Positions 50,758 to 61,383 are shown, counted from the first letter of the stretch. The stretch: DNA of 64,000 nt from CAVWSM01 sp963799425 (GCA_963799425.1 CAWCXA010000017.1:1-64000); one strand, 5' to 3'. A program made the numbers and translations. The notes: generated from the letters alone by a model not told the origin.

Positions 50758-52826
50758 CCGGACTGACGCCCAGCCCGCTCCGTGCCCTGTGGTCGGCACG
50801 GTCTGTCGCAGTCGTCGGTGCCTCCGCACGACCCGGGTCGCTGGGCAGGCTGCCAGTGGAGTTCCTGCAGCGGTACGGCTTCACGGGCGCGGTCTACCCT
50901 GTCCGGCCGGATGGCGGCGAGGTGCTCGGGCTCACGGCCCACCCGTCGGTCCAGGCGTGCCCGGGCCAGGTCGACCTGGCGATGCTGCTTGTCGCTGCCG
51001 ACAAGGTCCCTGCCGCGGTCGACGACTGCATCGCGGCTGGAGTGCCGGTCGCGATCGTGTGCTCGAGCGGATTCGCGGAGACCGGCGCAGCGGGGGCCAG
51101 GTTGCAGGACGAGATTGTGGCCAAAGCGCGAGCCGGCGGGCTGCGCATCGTCGGACCCAACTGCATCGGGGCGGTCGGTGTCGAGACCGGACTGGTGGCG
51201 TCATTCAGCCCATTGTTCGCGGGAGACAAGACTTCGCTGGTGACCGGCGCGCTGGGTTTCGTCAGCCAGAGCGGGGCTCTCGGATACGGCACGGTGAGCC
51301 TCGCATTCGAACGCGGCATCGGCCTGCGACAAGTGGTCACCACCGGCAACGAGGCTGACGTGAGTGCGTTGGAGGCGATGCGCGCGATTGCTGAGGAGCC
51401 CGAGTGCAGCGGCGTGCTCGGCTATGTCGAATCCCTGACGGACGGCCCGGCGCTCCAAGAGCTGGCCGCGTCGGGCGTCCCGGTCGCCCTGCTGAAGGCC
51501 GGGCGCTCCGAGGCCGGCCAGCGCGCTGCGGCCTCCCACACAGGGGCGCTGGCGGCCGGCGACCGGGTGGTCGATGCAGCCTTGCGGCAGCTCGGCATCG
51601 TACGAGTTGACGACGTCGACGAGCTGCTCGATGTGGCGGATGCGTTCGCGCAGCCGCGAAGACCGGCCGGACCACGAGTCGCGGTGGTGACGACCAGTGG
51701 CGGGTCCGGCATCCTCGCCGCTGACGCCATCGAACAACACGGCCTCCTACTGGCCCAGCTCACGACCGATACCGAGGCCGCCTTGCGCGATGTCGTGCCC
51801 GCGTTTGGCTCCGCGGCCAACCCGGTGGATGTCACGGCGACTGTGATGAACGACCCCTCGCTGTTCGACCGGGCACTCGACGCTGTTGCCGGGGATCCGG
51901 AGGTGGACGCAGTCGTTGCGTGCTTCTGCGTCCTCACGGGCGACGACGTCACGCAGGTTGTCTCGTCTCTGCAGCGGGTTGCGGCGAGCAGCGGCAAGCC
52001 GGTGCTCGTAGCGCGCACGGGTGCTGAGCACCTCGCACCCGACGCTTCCGCGGCGCTCCGCACCGCTGGCATCCCCGCCTACCCGACGCCCGCGCGTGCT
52101 GTTCGGGCGGCGGCGGCGCTGTGGCAGGTAAGCCGGCCACGGCGCAGCAGACTCGACCGGGCAGCGGCGCCGGTCGGTCGATCCGCTTCTACTCCCAACG
52201 CAGGAACCACCGAGGCCGACCTCAAGACACTCCTGGCGTCCGTTGGGCTTCCGGTGCCGCGACACAGGCTCGCAACCGACTCCGACGACGCGGTCAGCGC
52301 GGTTGCCGAGGTGGGCGGTCGCGCCGTGCTCAAGGCCGTCGTCCCCGGACTGCTCCACAAGACCGAAGCCGGCGGCGTCGCCCTCGACGTCACCGCATCG
52401 GACGCAGCCGCCACATTTGACCGGCTAGCCGCGCTCGGCGGCCAGGTGCTTGTCGAGGAACAGATCGGTGCTGGTGTCGAGGTGCTGGTCGGTGTGGCAC
52501 CTAGCCCGCTAGGCCCTGTGCTCACGGTCGGGCCTGGCGGTGTGTTTACGGACGTGTTCGACGATGTCGCCTTGCGGTTGCTACCGGTGACCTCCGACGA
52601 CGTACGGGAGATGGTCACGGAGACTCGACTCGAGGCGTTGCTTGCGGGCGTTCGCGGGCGTCCGCCGGCAGACGTGGCAGCGCTCGTCGACCTCGTGGTT
52701 CGTCTCGGCGACGCGGTTGCCGACTGGCCCACGGGCTTCGAGTTCGACCTCAACCCGGTGGTCGTGCTCGAGCGGGGAGCCCGCATCCTCGACGCGGCCT
52801 ACGTGCCGCCGGCGGCAGAGGTCTGA
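50754..52826 (+). CDS. ADP-forming acyl-CoA synthetase (acetate-CoA ligase family, fused alpha-beta)
   Basis: A 690-residue NDP-forming acyl-CoA synthetase. The CoA-binding Rossmann domain begins with SVAVVGASARPGSLG; the phosphorylated His lies in ASHTGALAAGD (about residue 265); the C-terminal ATP-grasp domain contains AVLKAVVPGLLHKTEAGGV. The reaction is reversible, so it could activate an acid or recover ATP from acyl-CoA such as propionyl- or succinyl-CoA. ATG 50754 overlaps the monooxygenase stop, so it is part of that operon. Substrate unknown. Confidence 0.88.
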   Translation: MTGLTPSPLRALWSARSVAVVGASARPGSLGRLPVEFLQRYGFTGAVYPVRPDGGEVLGLTAHPSVQACPGQVDLAMLLVAADKVPAAVDDCIAAGVPVAIVCSSGFAETGAAGARLQDEIVAKARAGGLRIVGPNCIGAVGVETGLVASFSPLFAGDKTSLVTGALGFVSQSGALGYGTVSLAFERGIGLRQVVTTGNEADVSALEAMRAIAEEPECSGVLGYVESLTDGPALQELAASGVPVALLKAGRSEAGQRAAASHTGALAAGDRVVDAALRQLGIVRVDDVDELLDVADAFAQPRRPAGPRVAVVTTSGGSGILAADAIEQHGLLLAQLTTDTEAALRDVVPAFGSAANPVDVTATVMNDPSLFDRALDAVAGDPEVDAVVACFCVLTGDDVTQVVSSLQRVAASSGKPVLVARTGAEHLAPDASAALRTAGIPAYPTPARAVRAAAALWQVSRPRRSRLDRAAAPVGRSASTPNAGTTEADLKTLLASVGLPVPRHRLATDSDDAVSAVAEVGGRAVLKAVVPGLLHKTEAGGVALDVTASDAAATFDRLAALGGQVLVEEQIGAGVEVLVGVAPSPLGPVLTVGPGGVFTDVFDDVALRLLPVTSDDVREMVTETRLEALLAGVRGRPPADVAALVDLVVRLGDAVADWPTGFEFDLNPVVVLERGARILDAAYVPPAAEV

Positions 52827-52830
52827 CGGC

Positions 52831-54390
52831 ATGGACGTCGGCCGCGTCGTCGCCCGATCCGCGCGAAGGTTCGCGGACCGTGTGGCTGTCGACGGCCCGC
52901 AGGGGCGGCAGACCTTCGCCGAACTCGGGGATCGGGTCACTCGGCTGGCGCGCGGGTTACGGTCGCTCGGGCTCCGCGCCGGTGACCGGGTGCTCGACCT
53001 GCAGACAAACCAGAACACGTACGTCGAGACTGATCTCGCGATCCCGACGGGCGGGCTCGTACGCGTCGCACTCAACTATCGGTTACACCCCAGCGACTGG
53101 ACTCGCATCGCAGACGACTGCGGCGCCACCGCGATCGTCTACGACGCAGGCTTCGCTGAGCAGACCGAAGAGCTGCGTGCCGGCCTCGACGCCGACCGCG
53201 TCATCGTCATCGGTGATGGGCCAGGCACGCCCTACGAAGCCCTGCTGGCCGCCCAAAGTCCCGAGCCGTTACTGCTGTCATGCAACCCCGACTCGCTCTG
53301 CGGCCTGCATTACTCCAGCGGCACAACCGGTCATCCGAAGGGCGCACAGCGCAGCCACCGCAACCGCATTGCGAGCCTGGGCAACATGGTCACCGACGTG
53401 GTCGGAGCACTGCCGGGCCGCGACGACGTCTACGTGCACGCCGGTCCGATCACGCACACCAGCGGGCTGTTCGTGCTGCCGTTTCTCGCTCACGGAGCCG
53501 CCCAGGTGATCCTGCCGTCGTGGGATCCCGACGCTCTTCTCGAAGCGATCGAGCACCGCGGCGGCACCCACACCGCGCTGGTGCCGACGATGGTCGCGCG
53601 GCTGCTCGCGATGCCCGACATCGAGCCCGATCGACTCCGCGGTATCAAAATGCTTGCGTACGCGGGCGCGCCGATGCCCGTCGAGCAGATGAGGGCGGCG
53701 TACGAGCGACTCACGCACAACCTCGTCCAGTACTACGGGCTCGTCGAGGCCATCCCTCCGGTCACCGTTTTCGACGCCGCCGACCATGCGCGCGGACTGA
53801 CCGAGGAGCCGGGGCTGCTGACGAGTGCCGGACGACCGGCAGCAGGTGTCGAGGTGGCCATTGTCGACGAGGCGGGCCGCGAGCTGCCGCCGGGTGAGGT
53901 GGGCGAAGTAGTGACGCGGGGCGACCATGTGATGCCGGGCTATTGGAACGCCGACGGCAGGGCCGACCTGTCCAAGAGCGTTCGCGACGGGTGGCTGCAC
54001 ACCGGCGACCTCGGTCGGCTCGATGTAACCGAGCGGCTCTGGCTCGTCGACCGCAAAGGCGACATGATCATCTCCGGCGGCTACAACATCTACCCCCGCG
54101 AGGTGGAGGACGTGGTGGCCGAGGTGCCTGGCGTGCACGAGGTCGCCGTGGTCGGCGTGGAAGACCGCGACTGGGGCCAGCGTGTCGTCGCCCTTGTCAC
54201 GGTCACGTCGGCAGCAGACGTCACGGCCGACGCAATACTCGAGCATTGCCGCGCGCGGATGGCGTCGTACAAGAAACCGAAGGACGTACGCATCGTCGAA
54301 TCCTTCCCGCACAACTCGACCGGGAAGATCCACAAGAAGCAGCTGCGCGAACAGCTCAATGCGGAGGCCGCGGCGGCATGGAGCCACTGA
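52831..54390 (+). CDS. AMP-dependent acyl-CoA ligase
   Basis: A 519-residue ANL-superfamily ligase. P-loop HYSSGTTGHPKGAQRSH near residue 155; the A5 motif reads YYGLVEAIPP rather than YGxTE; LWLVDRKGDMIISGGYNIY and NSTGKIHKKQL mark the C-terminal domain and catalytic Lys. It is a medium/aryl-type CoA ligase, distinct from the 2-aminobenzoate ligase. It may re-activate an acid intermediate (e.g. a ring-opened dicarboxylate) or a second aromatic acid. ATG 52831 is 4 bp after the preceding stop; its 3' end overlaps the mutase by 13 bp. Confidence 0.87.
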   Translation: MDVGRVVARSARRFADRVAVDGPQGRQTFAELGDRVTRLARGLRSLGLRAGDRVLDLQTNQNTYVETDLAIPTGGLVRVALNYRLHPSDWTRIADDCGATAIVYDAGFAEQTEELRAGLDADRVIVIGDGPGTPYEALLAAQSPEPLLLSCNPDSLCGLHYSSGTTGHPKGAQRSHRNRIASLGNMVTDVVGALPGRDDVYVHAGPITHTSGLFVLPFLAHGAAQVILPSWDPDALLEAIEHRGGTHTALVPTMVARLLAMPDIEPDRLRGIKMLAYAGAPMPVEQMRAAYERLTHNLVQYYGLVEAIPPVTVFDAADHARGLTEEPGLLTSAGRPAAGVEVAIVDEAGRELPPGEVGEVVTRGDHVMPGYWNADGRADLSKSVRDGWLHTGDLGRLDVTERLWLVDRKGDMIISGGYNIYPREVEDVVAEVPGVHEVAVVGVEDRDWGQRVVALVTVTSAADVTADAILEHCRARMASYKKPKDVRIVESFPHNSTGKIHKKQLREQLNAEAAAAWSH

Positions 54391-55901
54391 AGCCCGACTA
54401 CGCCCCCGAGGGTGCGGAGCGGCCGGGGGAGTATCCGTACACGCGCGGCATCACGACCGAGCCCGGCCCCTGGATCATGGGTCAGTACGCCGGGTTCGGC
54501 ACGCCCCGCGAGTCCAACCGGCGGTTTCGCCAGCTGCTCGATGCCGGTGTCACCGGCTTCTCCGTCGCCCTCGACCTCCCCACGCAGATGGGTCTCGACT
54601 CCGACGACCCGGTCGCCGCCGGCGAAGTCGGGCGCGTCGGTGTCGCTATCGACTCACTTGCCGACATCGAGATCCTGATGGAGGGCATCCCGCTCGAACG
54701 CATCTCGCAGGTGCGCACGACGGCCAACTCGATCGGCTACGTCTGGGCGGCATTGTTCATCGCGCTCGCGGAGAAGCGTGGCGTCGACCCCGACGACTTC
54801 GGCATGTTCATCCAGAACGACGTGCTCAAGGAGTTCGTCGCGCGCGGCACACAGATCTTCCCGCCGGAGCCGTCGCTGCGGCTATCGGTCGATGTCATTG
54901 AGTACGTTGCCAAGCACGTCCCGCGATGGGTGCCGCTGGCGATGAGCGGTTATCACCTCCGCGAGTCTGGCGCCGACGCGGTGCAGGAGGTCGCGTTCAC
55001 GTTCGCCAATGCGCGCGCCTACCTCGACGAGGCGCTGCGACGTGGCCTGCACATCGACGCCGTCGCCCCGACCTTGTTTACCTTCCTCGCCATCACCACC
55101 GACTTCCTGCCCGAGGCGGCGAAGTTCCGCGCGGCCCGGCGCGTCTGGGCGCGGTTGATGAGAGATGAGTACGGCTCCCGCGATCCGCGCAGTGAACAGC
55201 TGCGAATCTTCGCGTTCACAGCCGGATCGACGCTCACCGCGCAACAGCCGCTCAACAACGTGGTGCGGGCAACGGTCGAAGCAATGGCCGCCGGGCTTGC
55301 CGGTGTGCAGACCATGCACGTGTCTGCCTACGACGAGGCGTTGGGTGTGCCGACCGAGGCGGCGGCAACGCTGGCGCTCCGCACCCAGCAGGTCGTCGCG
55401 TTCGAGACAGGCATCACCCAGACGTGCGACCCGCTCGCCGGCTCGTACGCAGTCGAGGCGCTCACCGATGACCTGGAGCGACGAATCTGGGCGGAGCTGC
55501 GCGCAATCGAGGACAGGGGCGGCGCACTGCGCTGCATCGAGGACGGCTGGTTCGCTCGCCAGCTCGCCGATGGCGCCTACCGGTTGCAGCGCGAGGTCGA
55601 GTCCGGCGAGCGCGTCGTGGTCGGCGTCAACCGCTGGCCGGCGCAGACCGAGCCGCTCGAGGTGTTCGCCATCGACCCGGCCATGGAGGCGCAACAGGTG
55701 CAGGCCGTGCAGCGCCTGCGGAAGGAGCGGGACACCGACGCCGTGGAGCGTTGCCTTGCCGACCTCTCTGCTGCGGTCGCAACTGGCGACAACGTGATAC
55801 CGGCTTGTGTGGCAGCCGTTCGTGCGTACGCAACGGTCGGCGAGATCGTGCAGCGCGTCCGTCAGGTGCACGGGGCCTGGCGGCCCACCAACGCGTACTG
55901 A
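54378..55901 (+). CDS. B12-dependent acyl-CoA mutase large (catalytic) subunit, atypical
   Basis: A 507-residue protein covering only the TIM-barrel domain of methylmalonyl-CoA mutase; the C-terminal B12-binding domain (DxHxxG) is absent and must be a separate subunit. Conserved blocks are QYAGFGTPRESN, SVALDLPTQMGLDSDDP, IQNDVLKEF, SGYHLRESGAD and LTAQQPLNNVVR. Key residues differ: the family His in the TH-x-QTSG motif is Phe278 (RIFAFTAG), and the Arg before LSFFW is Thr232 (VAPTLFTF). So it is neither a standard methylmalonyl- nor isobutyryl-CoA mutase. ATG 54378, overlapping the ligase gene, is chosen over upstream in-frame codons inside that gene. No small subunit lies in the window. Confidence 0.85.
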   Translation: MEPLKPDYAPEGAERPGEYPYTRGITTEPGPWIMGQYAGFGTPRESNRRFRQLLDAGVTGFSVALDLPTQMGLDSDDPVAAGEVGRVGVAIDSLADIEILMEGIPLERISQVRTTANSIGYVWAALFIALAEKRGVDPDDFGMFIQNDVLKEFVARGTQIFPPEPSLRLSVDVIEYVAKHVPRWVPLAMSGYHLRESGADAVQEVAFTFANARAYLDEALRRGLHIDAVAPTLFTFLAITTDFLPEAAKFRAARRVWARLMRDEYGSRDPRSEQLRIFAFTAGSTLTAQQPLNNVVRATVEAMAAGLAGVQTMHVSAYDEALGVPTEAAATLALRTQQVVAFETGITQTCDPLAGSYAVEALTDDLERRIWAELRAIEDRGGALRCIEDGWFARQLADGAYRLQREVESGERVVVGVNRWPAQTEPLEVFAIDPAMEAQQVQAVQRLRKERDTDAVERCLADLSAAVATGDNVIPACVAAVRAYATVGEIVQRVRQVHGAWRPTNAY

Positions 55902-55920
55902 CTCGCTGGCTTTGCGCGGG

Positions 55921-55964
55921 ACGTCCGAAGGAGCGTTCGCCATCGCGCACAGTTGCTCGGACGT
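55921..55964. terminator. Inverted repeat between mutase and malate synthase genes
   Basis: ACGTCCGA (55921-55928) and TCGGACGT (55957-55964) are perfect 8-bp arms with a 28-nt loop in the 87-bp convergent gap. Possible end of the catabolic operon and of aceB. Confidence 0.4.
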
Positions 55965-55988
55965 TGCGAGGGTGGGCCGGGAGCTCCT

Positions 55989-57665
<1,677 letters not shown>

Positions 57666-57675
57666 GATGTGCCCC

Positions 57676-58989
57676 TCAGAACTGCTCTGACTCGGTCGAC
57701 CCGGCGAGCGCGAGTGTGCCGGCTTCGGGGTTGAGCGCGGTCGTCACGAGGTCGAAGTAGCCGGTGCCGACCTCCTGCTGGTGCTTGACGGCGGTGTAGC
57801 CCCGGTCGGCTGCCGCGAACTCGCGCTTCTGCAGGTCGACGTAGGCCGTCATGCCGTCGCGCGCGTAGCCGTACGCCAGGTCGAACATCGACAGGTTGAG
57901 CGCGTGGAAGCCGGCGAGGGTGATGAACTGGAACGCGTAACCCATCGCGCCGAGCTCCTTCTGGAAGCGCACGATGGTTGCATCGTCGAGGTGCGCTCTC
58001 CAGTTGAACGACGGCGAGCAGTTGTACGCGAGCAGCTTGCCGGGGTGCTCCCGGTGCAACGCCTCGGCGAACTGTCGCGCCTCGTCGAGATCGGGTGTGG
58101 ATGTCTCGACCCAGATGAGATCGGAGTACGGCGCGTACGCAAGGCCGCGCGCGATCACCGAGTCCATGCCGTTGCGCATCCTGTAGTAGCCCTCGGCGGT
58201 CCGCTCGCCGGTCGTGAACGGCGCGTCGCGCTCGTCGATGTCGCTGGTGAGCAGCGTCGCGGCGAGGGAGTCCGTACGGGCGATGATGACGCTCGGCACG
58301 CCGGCAATGTCAGCGGCAAGCCGTGCAGCGTTGAGCGTGCGGACGTGCTGGCCGGTCGGGACGAGCACCTTGCCGCCGAGGTGGCCGCACTTCTTCTCGC
58401 TGGCGAGCTGGTCCTCCCAGTGCACGCCTGCGGCTCCGGCCGCGATCATGCCCTTCATCAGCTCGAAGGCGTTGAGCGGTCCGCCGAACCCAGCTTCGGC
58501 GTCGGCCACGATCGGCACCAGCCAATCGATCGGCTCGTCCGTGCCTTGGCAGTGCGCGATCTGGTCGGCCCGCAGCAGCGCGTTGTTGATGCGGCGCACG
58601 ACGGAAGGCACGGAGTTGGCGGGGTAGAGGCTCTGATCGGGGTAGGTCTGACCGGCCAGGTTGGCGTCGGCCGCGACCTGCCAGCCTGACAGGTAGATCG
58701 CTTCGAGTCCGGCCTTGACCATCTGCACGGCCTGGTTGCCGGTCAGCGCGCCGAGCGCGGGCACATACTCGCGGTCATGCAGCTGGCGCCAGAGCCGTTC
58801 GGCACCGCGCCGGGCGAGCGTGTGCTCTTCCTGGATGCTGCCGCGCAGCCGGACCACGTCGGCGGCGGAGTAGGTCCGCTCCACTCCCTGCCAGCGTGGG
58901 TCGCTTGCCCAGGTCTGCCCGATCTCGGCTACGGCGGCCACCGTGCGGTCGGTCGGTTGGGTGCCGGGGGCGGTGCGGATCTCGGTCAT
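57676..58989 (-). CDS. aceA: Isocitrate lyase
   Basis: A 437-residue enzyme splitting isocitrate into succinate and glyoxylate. The catalytic Cys is in EKKCGHLGGKVLVPT; ADAEAGFGG and GVHWEDQL are metal and substrate regions. It allows growth on acetyl-CoA-yielding carbon such as fatty acids or aromatics. ATG 58989 follows GGGAG. First gene of the aceA-aceB operon, divergent from the RamB-like regulator. Confidence 0.97.
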   Translation of the reverse strand: MTEIRTAPGTQPTDRTVAAVAEIGQTWASDPRWQGVERTYSAADVVRLRGSIQEEHTLARRGAERLWRQLHDREYVPALGALTGNQAVQMVKAGLEAIYLSGWQVAADANLAGQTYPDQSLYPANSVPSVVRRINNALLRADQIAHCQGTDEPIDWLVPIVADAEAGFGGPLNAFELMKGMIAAGAAGVHWEDQLASEKKCGHLGGKVLVPTGQHVRTLNAARLAADIAGVPSVIIARTDSLAATLLTSDIDERDAPFTTGERTAEGYYRMRNGMDSVIARGLAYAPYSDLIWVETSTPDLDEARQFAEALHREHPGKLLAYNCSPSFNWRAHLDDATIVRFQKELGAMGYAFQFITLAGFHALNLSMFDLAYGYARDGMTAYVDLQKREFAAADRGYTAVKHQQEVGTGYFDLVTTALNPEAGTLALAGSTESEQF

Positions 58990-59131
58990 CTCGACTCCCT
59001 GTGTCCCTGCGCTGGGTGGCTCTTGCGCGACCGGCAGCTGATTGCCGGTGACACGACGATTGGCCAACTTGCCAACACCTTCAACGAGGAATGGCTGGAA
59101 AATTCTGCGATTCTTTCGTTAGCGTGAAGTC
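58990..59131. promoter_or_regulatory. aceA-ramB divergent intergenic region
   Basis: 142 bp separate the two starts. TTGGCCAACTTGCCAA (59060-59075) contains a palindrome TTGGCCAA and a repeat TTGCCAA. AAAATTCTGCGATTCTTT (59098-59115) is an AT-rich element next to the regulator start. In corynebacteria RamB binds TTTGC-containing sites in ace promoters; these are the best local candidates. Confidence 0.45.
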
Positions 59132-60628
59132 ATGACGGATCTGGATGGGCAGACCGACCTGATCGCCGTCGGGCGGCGGGTCCGCCATCATCGGCGGGCC
59201 AAGGGCCTCACCCTTCAGCAGCTGGCAGCCGAGGTGGGTCGGGCGCCGAGCCACTTGTCGCTTATCGAGAACGGTCGGCGTGAGCCGCGCCTTTCGCTGC
59301 TGCAGGCACTGGCGACCGCGCTCGACGTCCCGCTGAGCCAGCTGTTGGCACCTGAGCCACCGAGCCGAAGGGCCGCGCTCGAGATCGCCCTGGAGCACGC
59401 GCAGCGGGGTCCCCTCTACGCGTCGCTTGGGCTGCCCCCTGTCCATGCCGGGCGTCGGCTGCCCACCGAAGCGCTCGAAGCGCTGGTCGGTCTGCACGAT
59501 GAGCTCGCCAAGCGCATGCGGGAGACCGCCGCGACGCCGGAGGAGGCGCGTCGGGCCAACGCCGAGCTGCGGCGGTCGATGCGTGAGCGCGGCAACTACT
59601 TCCCGGAGATCGAGGTGGCGGCGCGCGGCGTGCTCGATGCAGTCGGCCACGCCGGCGGTCCGTTGTCACAGCGCGTGTTGGTCGCGATGGCAGCGCACCT
59701 CGGGTTCACGTTGCACTACGTGCCCGACCTGCCGCTGTCGACCCGCTCCGTCGCCGATCTGCGCAACAAGCGCATCTACCTCCCGCACGTGCAGGCGCCG
59801 GGCAGCCACGACGTACGACTGCGTGTTCTGCAGATGCTCGGACATGTGGTGCTCGGGCACGCCGAGCCGAAGGATTATCCCGACTTCCTTCGGCAGCGTG
59901 TCGAGGTCAACTACTTCGCCGCGGCATTGCGCATCCCGGAGGAGCAGGCCGTGGAGCAGCTGTCGGCTGCCAAGCGGGTGCGCGACCTCGCGATCGAAGA
60001 CCTGCGTGACGACTTCGCGGTCTCGCATGAGACGGCAGCACACCGGTTCACCAACCTGGCGACGCACCACCTCGGGCTGCCCGTGCACTTCATGCGGGTG
60101 CACGAGAGCGGCACGATCTACAAGGCGTACGAGAACGACGGCGTGAGCTTTCCGACAGACGTGCTCGGCGCGATCGAGGGGCAGCCCGTGTGCCGCAAGT
60201 GGACGGCGCGCGAGGTGTTCGACCGGCCCGACCGTTCGGCGGCCTACCAGCAATACACCGACACTCCGCGCGGCACCTACTGGTGCACCGCGCAGGCCGA
60301 GGCAACCAACGAGGGGCTGTTCTCGATCAGCGTCGGCGTGCCGTACTCGCACGTGAAGTGGTTCCGCGGCCGCGAGACCACCGAGCGCGCGGTCTCGACC
60401 TGCCCCGACCCGGCGTGCTGCCTTCGCCCGCCCGCCGACCTCGCGACCCACTGGTCCGGGCAGGCCTGGCCGAGCGCGCGCGCACACTCGCACCTGTTAG
60501 CCGCGTTGCCCCCAGGGACGTTTCCGGGGGTCGATGACACTGAGGTCTACACGTTCTTGGAGCGGCATGCCCCAGCGGAGGTTGACAGTGGCGGCTCCGA
60601 TCAAGGTCGCCTTACCCTCCGCTCCTGA
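59132..60628 (+). CDS. ramB: RamB-like XRE/ImmA-type transcriptional regulator of acetate metabolism
   Basis: A 498-residue regulator. An XRE HTH is at residues ~10-65 (LQQLAAEVGRAPSHLSLIEN). A helical linker follows, then an IrrE/ImmA-like domain (VLQMLGHVVLGHAEP), and a C-terminal short-chain fatty acyl regulator domain with FTNLATHHLG and the Cys motif CPDPACCLRPP. This is the RamB/ScfR architecture controlling isocitrate lyase and related genes. Divergence from aceA supports that. ATG 59132. Confidence 0.9.
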   Translation: MTDLDGQTDLIAVGRRVRHHRRAKGLTLQQLAAEVGRAPSHLSLIENGRREPRLSLLQALATALDVPLSQLLAPEPPSRRAALEIALEHAQRGPLYASLGLPPVHAGRRLPTEALEALVGLHDELAKRMRETAATPEEARRANAELRRSMRERGNYFPEIEVAARGVLDAVGHAGGPLSQRVLVAMAAHLGFTLHYVPDLPLSTRSVADLRNKRIYLPHVQAPGSHDVRLRVLQMLGHVVLGHAEPKDYPDFLRQRVEVNYFAAALRIPEEQAVEQLSAAKRVRDLAIEDLRDDFAVSHETAAHRFTNLATHHLGLPVHFMRVHESGTIYKAYENDGVSFPTDVLGAIEGQPVCRKWTAREVFDRPDRSAAYQQYTDTPRGTYWCTAQAEATNEGLFSISVGVPYSHVKWFRGRETTERAVSTCPDPACCLRPPADLATHWSGQAWPSARAHSHLLAALPPGTFPGVDDTEVYTFLERHAPAEVDSGGSDQGRLTLRS

Positions 60629-60736
60629 TCAACCCAGGCGTTGGCCAGTGAAAGCGCCGACGGCAGCAGGTTCCGCTTCCGGGATCTCAGTGCGGCGTCG
60701 GCAATGGCCGTACGATCACTTGGACCGCCCACCACG

Positions 60737-61287
60737 ATGATTTTTCGTCTCGGTGGACGGCTTTGTCGCCGACCGCGAGGGCGGGTTCGACTGGGGTCCC
60801 TAGCGAGGAGCTGTTTCGTTTCCACACCGCGCTGGTAAGCGAGCTCGGCGGCTATCTGTGCGGCCGCAGGCTCTACGAGACGATGCTGGTCTGGGAGACG
60901 GACCCGTCGATGCGCGAGACGGAGATTGGGGCCGTCTTCGCAGATGTCTGGGGCGCGCTCCCGAAGGGTCGACTTCAGTCGCACGCTCGACAGCGTCCAG
61001 GGCAACGCCGGCTCGCCGAGGCGTCGGTGGCCGAGGAGGCCACCGCGGCGCTCGAGGCGACTGACAAGAACGTCTCGATCGGCGGCGCCGGCCTGGCCGC
61101 GGCGGCTTTCGAGCTCGGCCTTGTCGACGAGCTGCGCATGTTCCGCTATCCGGTCGTCGTCGGTGGCGGCACGCCGTTCCTACCGCCGGTCACCGAAGAC
61201 GTCCCGCTGGAGCTGACCGAGACCAGGACGTTCGGCTCGCGGGTGATCTACGAGCGCTACGGGCGTGTCCGCGATGTGTCGGACTGA
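60737..61287 (+). pseudogene. DHFR/RibD_C family gene broken by several frameshifts
   Basis: Pieces of one protein lie in different frames. MIFVSVDGFVADREGGFDWG needs one T removed from the TTTTT run near 60741 and stops at 60790; VPSEELFRFHTALVSELGGY continues in another frame after GGGG near 60796; near 60975 VDFSRTLDSVQGNA switches frame again and RLAEASVAEEAT returns near 61010. The last part (SIGGAGLAAAAF, VVVGGGTPFLPP) is intact. Four small indels, several at homopolymers, mean a decayed gene or poor local sequence. The longest open part is 60763-61287. A distant intact relative is at 23726. Confidence 0.7.
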
Positions 61288-61289
61288 CA

Positions 61290-61311
61290 GCGCCGACCGA
61301 GTCATCGGCGC
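61290..61311. terminator. Short hairpin after the broken gene
   Basis: GCGCCGA (61290-61296) and TCGGCGC (61305-61311) form a 7-bp stem with an 8-nt loop 2 bp after the pseudogene stop. Confidence 0.5.
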
Positions 61312-61383
61312 CTCCGGCGGCCGCTCCCGGCTTCTGGGCGTATGGTCCGATGAGTCCTTCCGACGGGAGGAGTCGACACTGCC

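Noticed and set aside
54378..55901. Truncated methylmalonyl-CoA mutase pseudogene
   Set aside because: The frame is intact, it ends naturally at the barrel domain like known two-subunit mutases, and it is tightly coupled to its operon.
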